Assembly: GCF_900100185.1 (NCBI RefSeq)
Contig: NZ_FNEN01000013.1
Location: 1-64,000 of the forward strand
Direction: 5' to 3'
Length of the DNA: 64,000 nt
DNA from: Natribacillus halophilus
Lineage (GTDB): Bacteria; Bacillota; Bacilli; Bacillales; Marinococcaceae
Shown here piece after piece: positions 60,698 to 64,000 of this stretch. The notes beneath the pieces were generated by a model. The model was not told the origin of the DNA. It did no database searches and saw only the letters and a program-made list of their open reading frames with translations. The first letter of the stretch is position 1. Every line of letters begins with the position of its first letter. The translations under genes and the position numbers were made by a program.

Positions 60698-62398
60698 ATG
60701 AAGCAAACTTACGACTATGTCATCATTGGTGGTGGTAGTGCGGGTTGTGTACTCGCCAACCGTCTAAGCGAGGATAAATCGAGCAGTGTGCTTGTTCTGG
60801 AAGCGGGGCGCAGCGATTATCCATGGGATTTGTTTATTCAAATGCCGGCCGCTTTGATGTACCCATCCGGCAATCGTTTCTATGACTGGATGTATGCTAC
60901 GGATGCTGAGCCTTATATGAATGGACGTCAAGTTGCGCATACCAGGGGAAAAGTACTCGGAGGATCGAGTTCCATCAACGGGATGATTTACCAGCGTGGT
61001 AACCCGATGGACTATGAAAAATGGGGGTCTGACCCAGGTATGGAAACATGGGACTATGCCCATTGTCTGCCGTATTTTAAACGGCTGGAAACAACCTATG
61101 GAGCAGATGCATCTGATGAATACCGGGGACATCAAGGTCCGGTTAAATTGAAGCGAGGGCCTGCAAAGAATCCTTTATTTAAGGCCTTTTTTGATGCAGC
61201 TGTAGAGGCTGGTTACGATAGGACTCCTGATGTAAATGGCTTTCGTCAGGAAGGGTTCGGTCCATTCGACAGTCAGGTGCATAACGGAAGACGCGCATCT
61301 GCTACAGGCGCCTATTTGCGTCCTGCCATGGGACGGGAAAACCTTACAGTAGAGACACGTGCGTTTGTTACCAATATCAATTTTGATGGTACGCGAGCCA
61401 CTGGCGTAACGTATCAAAAGAATAAAAAAACACATCAGGTTCATGCTGGCGAAGTGATCCTGTCCGGCGGGGCGTTTAACACGCCACAGCTACTTCAATT
61501 GTCCGGTGTAGGCGACGCTGACCATCTACGCTCCCTTGGTATAGACCCGCTCGTAAACTTACCGGGCGTAGGTGAAAACTTCGAAGATCATCTTGAAGCA
61601 TATGTTCAGCACGCTTCTCCAGAGCCTGTTTCTGAAATGCCCAGTTTAAATAAAGCCAAGATGCCTTGGATTGGCTTGCAATGGCTGGTTGCACGCACGG
61701 GTCCGGCAGCATCGAATCATTTTGAAGGTGGAGGTTTCGTCCGTTCGAATGAAGATGTTGAGTATCCGAATCTGATGTTTCATTTCCTTCCGCTGGCGGT
61801 TCGATATGACGGGCAAAAAGCGGATACGAAGCATGGATTTCAAGTACACGTTGGGCCGATGTACTCCAACTCCCGGGGAAGCCTGAAGATCCGTTCGAAA
61901 GATCCTTATGAGCATCCGAGTATCGTATTTAACTATTTATCTACCGAAGAGGATCGGCGTGAGTGGGTTGAAGCCATACGTGTTACGCGGAAGATCCTTT
62001 CCCAGCCCGCGTTGGCGCCTTACAATTCAGGTGAAATTTCCCCCGGCCCATCTGTCCAAACGGATGAGGACATTCTGGAGTGGGTAAGGAATGATGCAGA
62101 AACAGCACTGCATCCATCCTGCAGTGCAAGAATGGGTCCTGCAACAGATTCGATGGCTGTTGTAGATCCGCTGACCATGAAGGTTCATGGCCTGGATAAC
62201 CTGCGGGTCGTCGATGCGTCGGTTATGCCGTATACGACGAATGGAAATATCCATGCACCGGTTTTGATGTTGGCAGAAAAAGCAGCCGACATCATCCGCG
62301 GACAAAAGCCATTGGAACCTGAATATAAGGACTATTATCGTCATGGCGTACACCCCAAAGACGCGGGTACTGTAAAAGAAAACCAGCCCATACGTTAG
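60698..62398 (+). CDS. betA: Choline dehydrogenase (BetA-type GMC oxidoreductase)
   Basis: This 566-residue FAD enzyme of the GMC family oxidises choline to betaine aldehyde. Motifs: FAD-binding [18 protein letters not shown] at the start, signature [20 protein letters not shown] (about 85-105) and [29 protein letters not shown] (catalytic His, about 470) and [20 protein letters not shown] close it. The ribosome site is AGAGGAGG. This replaces the iron-dependent alcohol dehydrogenase GbsB used by B. subtilis. It is co-transcribed with gbsA. Confidence 0.9.
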   Translation: MKQTYDYVIIGGGSAGCVLANRLSEDKSSSVLVLEAGRSDYPWDLFIQMPAALMYPSGNRFYDWMYATDAEPYMNGRQVAHTRGKVLGGSSSINGMIYQRGNPMDYEKWGSDPGMETWDYAHCLPYFKRLETTYGADASDEYRGHQGPVKLKRGPAKNPLFKAFFDAAVEAGYDRTPDVNGFRQEGFGPFDSQVHNGRRASATGAYLRPAMGRENLTVETRAFVTNINFDGTRATGVTYQKNKKTHQVHAGEVILSGGAFNTPQLLQLSGVGDADHLRSLGIDPLVNLPGVGENFEDHLEAYVQHASPEPVSEMPSLNKAKMPWIGLQWLVARTGPAASNHFEGGGFVRSNEDVEYPNLMFHFLPLAVRYDGQKADTKHGFQVHVGPMYSNSRGSLKIRSKDPYEHPSIVFNYLSTEEDRREWVEAIRVTRKILSQPALAPYNSGEISPGPSVQTDEDILEWVRNDAETALHPSCSARMGPATDSMAVVDPLTMKVHGLDNLRVVDASVMPYTTNGNIHAPVLMLAEKAADIIRGQKPLEPEYKDYYRHGVHPKDAGTVKENQPIR

Positions 62399-62410
62399 TT
62401 TAAAATAAAG

Positions 62411-62443
62411 AAGATCCAGCTTTCGAACTGGATCTTTTTTTAT
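62411..62443 (+). terminator. Terminator of gbsA-betA
   Basis: AAGATCCAG and CTGGATCTT pair around eight bases, then TTTTTT. Confidence 0.9.
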
Positions 62444-62474
62444 GATAAAATACATATCGAGCAGGTGAAACGAT

Positions 62475-62921
62475 ATGAATATGAACTTTACGATGCGAAA
62501 AGCTACAGACGAAGACAGGTCGCGTGTGGCTGCCCTAAGGTTAAGGGTAATGGCGACCGATTATGAGCGCCATGGATTGGAACGAGAACGCGTTCAGGCG
62601 CGTTTTTATCAAAAATTTGATCCCAGGTTTACGTCGATTATTGAAGTCGAAGGCTATTTTGCGGGCTGTGTGGCTGTTAAGCCGATAGAGGCAGGGTATG
62701 AAATTGAGCATTTTTATATTGAATCCGAATATCAGGGCAAGGGGTTAGGCTCTGATGTTTTAAGGTCGATCATCGCGGAAATGAATGATTCCGGAGAGCC
62801 ATTGTCGCTTGCGATTTTTAAAGGAAGCAAGGCAAAACCCTTCTATGAAAAATACGGATTTAAAGTTGTCGAAGAAGAATCGTTTATAGAAAGACTGCGC
62901 TTAACTTTCGGTGAAGATTGA
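62475..62921 (+). CDS. GNAT family N-acetyltransferase
   Basis: This 148-residue acetyltransferase has motif A IESEYQGKGLGSDVLRSII (about 76-94), which holds the acetyl-CoA pyrophosphate loop, and KPFYEKYGFKVVEEESF near the end. AGGTGAAACGAT precedes the ATG. Substrate unknown. A small membrane-protein gene follows 17 bp later. Confidence 0.82.
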   Translation: MNMNFTMRKATDEDRSRVAALRLRVMATDYERHGLERERVQARFYQKFDPRFTSIIEVEGYFAGCVAVKPIEAGYEIEHFYIESEYQGKGLGSDVLRSIIAEMNDSGEPLSLAIFKGSKAKPFYEKYGFKVVEEESFIERLRLTFGED

Positions 62922-62938
62922 AGGAGGTGGAGTGAAGG

Positions 62939-63118
62939 ATGAACCAAGCCGGGAAAGTTTTGATCGGCATTTTTGTGGCGCTGGCGATTGTAGTCAGTGC
63001 GGGACTCCTTTATATGTTTGTCGTCGGCCATGATGCCGAGGACGATCTTGAGAAAATCCCCGGTACCGAGGAAAGCACTGAGTCACTCGATGTAGAGGAT
63101 TTATCGATGACTTATTAA
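62939..63118 (+). CDS. Small single-span membrane protein
   Basis: This 59-residue product has an N-terminal membrane helix (KVLIGIFVALAIVVSAGLLY) and an acidic tail ending EDLSMTY. AAGGAGGTGGAGTGAAGG gives a strong ribosome site. It lies between the GNAT gene and a terminator. No family recognised. Confidence 0.65.
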   Translation: MNQAGKVLIGIFVALAIVVSAGLLYMFVVGHDAEDDLEKIPGTEESTESLDVEDLSMTY

Positions 63119-63153
63119 AAAAGGTCAACCTTCGGCGAGGTTGGCCTTTTTTT
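63119..63153. terminator. Terminator between the small membrane-protein gene and the DUF-like gene
   Basis: AAAGGTCAACC and GGTTGGCCTTT pair around TTCGGCGA, with T run on the plus strand and A run on the other side. Confidence 0.9.
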
Positions 63154-63500
63154 CAAATCCATAAAGGCACATAAATAAATATACCGAGAACGAGCACGAT
63201 GACCAACAAGAGAATGCTTTTCCATCTCGTTCGATTCCAGAATAACAGCGAAACGATGATTGCCTGTAAGAAAATCATACTGGCCCCGACCAACATCGTC
63301 GTAGGTGAGGCTATAAATCCACCGATAATATTGACAAGGATACCGACCGGCATAAGTGCGATTAAAATGATTTTTGCCGGACTTTTCTTGATCCCTTGCA
63401 GAATTTCCCTTTTTTCTTCATCATTGAATTTATCGTATTCCAAAAGCGCGAACCATCCGGTGATGATTAAAAGCGCGCCGGTGACAGAAACCGTTCCCAT
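63153..63500 (-). CDS. Four-helix membrane protein of unknown function
   Basis: This 115-residue protein has four hydrophobic helices (about 4-20, 43-62, 66-88, 93-113) and a conserved-looking cytoplasmic loop FNDEEKREILQGIKKSPAKI. The ATG at 63500 is six bases after AGGAGG; an earlier in-frame ATG (63515) lies before that site. I do not recognise the family. Confidence 0.65.
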   Translation of the reverse strand: MGTVSVTGALLIITGWFALLEYDKFNDEEKREILQGIKKSPAKIILIALMPVGILVNIIGGFIASPTTMLVGASMIFLQAIIVSLLFWNRTRWKSILLLVIVLVLGIFIYVPLWI

Positions 63501-63581
63501 ATTCATCCTCCTCATGAACGCTTATTAGTACTGTATCCATTTTATTGGAGGAGAAAACATACAGCTAAGGGGGACCAACAA

Positions 63582-64000
63582 ATGGCAGAGTTATCATGGA
63601 CAAAAAACCAACATAAGCAAACGGGCAAACATGAGCATGAAAAAATAAACAGAGAAGCTATGAATCATGCCGTAAATTTTCACAAAAGTCTCCCTGATTA
63701 CGCGGAAACGCCGCTCTATGAACTGCACTCTTTGGCAGAAAACCTCGGCATCGCTGGTATTAGCGTGAAAGATGAAGGTGTGCGATTTCAACAAGGATCT
63801 TTTAAAGTGCTGGGCTCCTCGTATGCATTGGCGGCTTATCTTTCTGATTACTATGAGTTGGAATTCCCTCCAAGGCTGGAAAAGCTACAGCATCTATCCC
63901 CGCACATATTCGCGACGGCCACGGACGGAAATCACGGCAGAGGGTTAGCTTGGTCAGCAAAATTATTAAACCAACACGCCAATGTTTATTTGCCCAAAGG
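63582..64000 (+). CDS. dpaL: Diaminopropionate ammonia-lyase, N-terminal part
   Basis: The first 139 residues of a PLP fold type II enzyme continue past the window end. Family blocks are SVKDEGVRFQQGSFKVLGSS with the PLP Lys (about residue 77) and FATATDGNHGRGLAWSAKLL, which is specific to the YgeX/diaminopropionate lyase group. It degrades 2,3-diaminopropionate to pyruvate and ammonia. AAGGGGGACC precedes the ATG. Confidence 0.82.
   Translation, partial: MAELSWTKNQHKQTGKHEHEKINREAMNHAVNFHKSLPDYAETPLYELHSLAENLGIAGISVKDEGVRFQQGSFKVLGSSYALAAYLSDYYELEFPPRLEKLQHLSPHIFATATDGNHGRGLAWSAKLLNQHANVYLPK

Overview
The window looks like chromosome of a moderately halophilic or alkaliphilic member of the Bacillaceae. 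The evidence is Bacillus-type ribosome binding sites, many B. subtilis-like genes (HssRS/HrtBA, YisL, YvdRST-like SMR pair, YcnK, YetF, YwqA, GbsR), very acidic secreted proteins and lipoproteins, and several loci for glycine betaine. No rRNA, tRNA, CRISPR array or intact prophage was seen. I do not name a species.

Layout. 0-3 kb: a haem-sensing two-component system (HssRS) divergent from its efflux pump HrtBA, with a recognisable HssR direct repeat. 3-8.5 kb: YisL, a TetR-controlled SMR pump pair, agmatine deiminase, a flavin amine oxidase flanked by a relic copy of the deiminase gene, and a KdpD-like UspA protein. 8.5-11.7 kb: a copper locus (CopC, a CopD-FixH fusion, the YcnK repressor and a truncated lipoprotein) with matching palindromes. 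12.3-17.8 kb: an 1818-residue modular subtilisin. 17.8-29.6 kb: mixed housekeeping genes, including a DUF4349 lipoprotein, YetF, a methyltransferase, an Fsr-type MFS pump, a Fur-box siderophore lipoprotein, an acyl-CoA synthetase, a CPSF-like nuclease with a long extension, GPP34, UspA and a broken mazG. 29.6-31.5 kb: htpG with a perfect CIRCE. 31.5-37.9 kb: a sialic acid operon (nanA, nanE, TRAP siaPQM, ROK kinase) divergent from a MurR/RpiR regulator. 38-47.6 kb: SWIM-SNF2 helicase, MATE pump, cupin, C45 acyltransferase, ABC-2 exporter, a frameshifted DUF488 gene and an SDR.

47.7-62.4 kb is the most interesting part: a dispersed osmoprotectant regulon. A GbsR-type regulator sits beside an OpuAC-type betaine/choline lipoprotein. 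Further on are a HAD phosphatase plus three-gene ABC importer, and then gbsA-betA. All three transcription units carry the same 18-bp palindrome (GTTTAAT-N4-ATTAAAC, one mismatch in the first) just downstream of a sigma-A-like promoter. This suggests that GbsR co-controls the HAD/ABC importer with betaine uptake and synthesis. It also suggests, as inference, that the importer brings in a phosphorylated or otherwise masked choline compound. The gbsR-HAD junction is interrupted by about 4 kb of accessory DNA between two copies of a roughly 170-bp direct repeat. That DNA holds a secreted calcineurin-type phosphoesterase and two broken transposase genes, one with an internal inversion.

62.4-64 kb: a GNAT acetyltransferase, two small membrane proteins and the start of a diaminopropionate ammonia-lyase gene. 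Short tandem or hairpin repeats with locally constant period and unrelated sequence follow several genes (11.7, 20.2, 28.9, 41.3 and 46.5 kb) and recur as a theme of the intergenic DNA.
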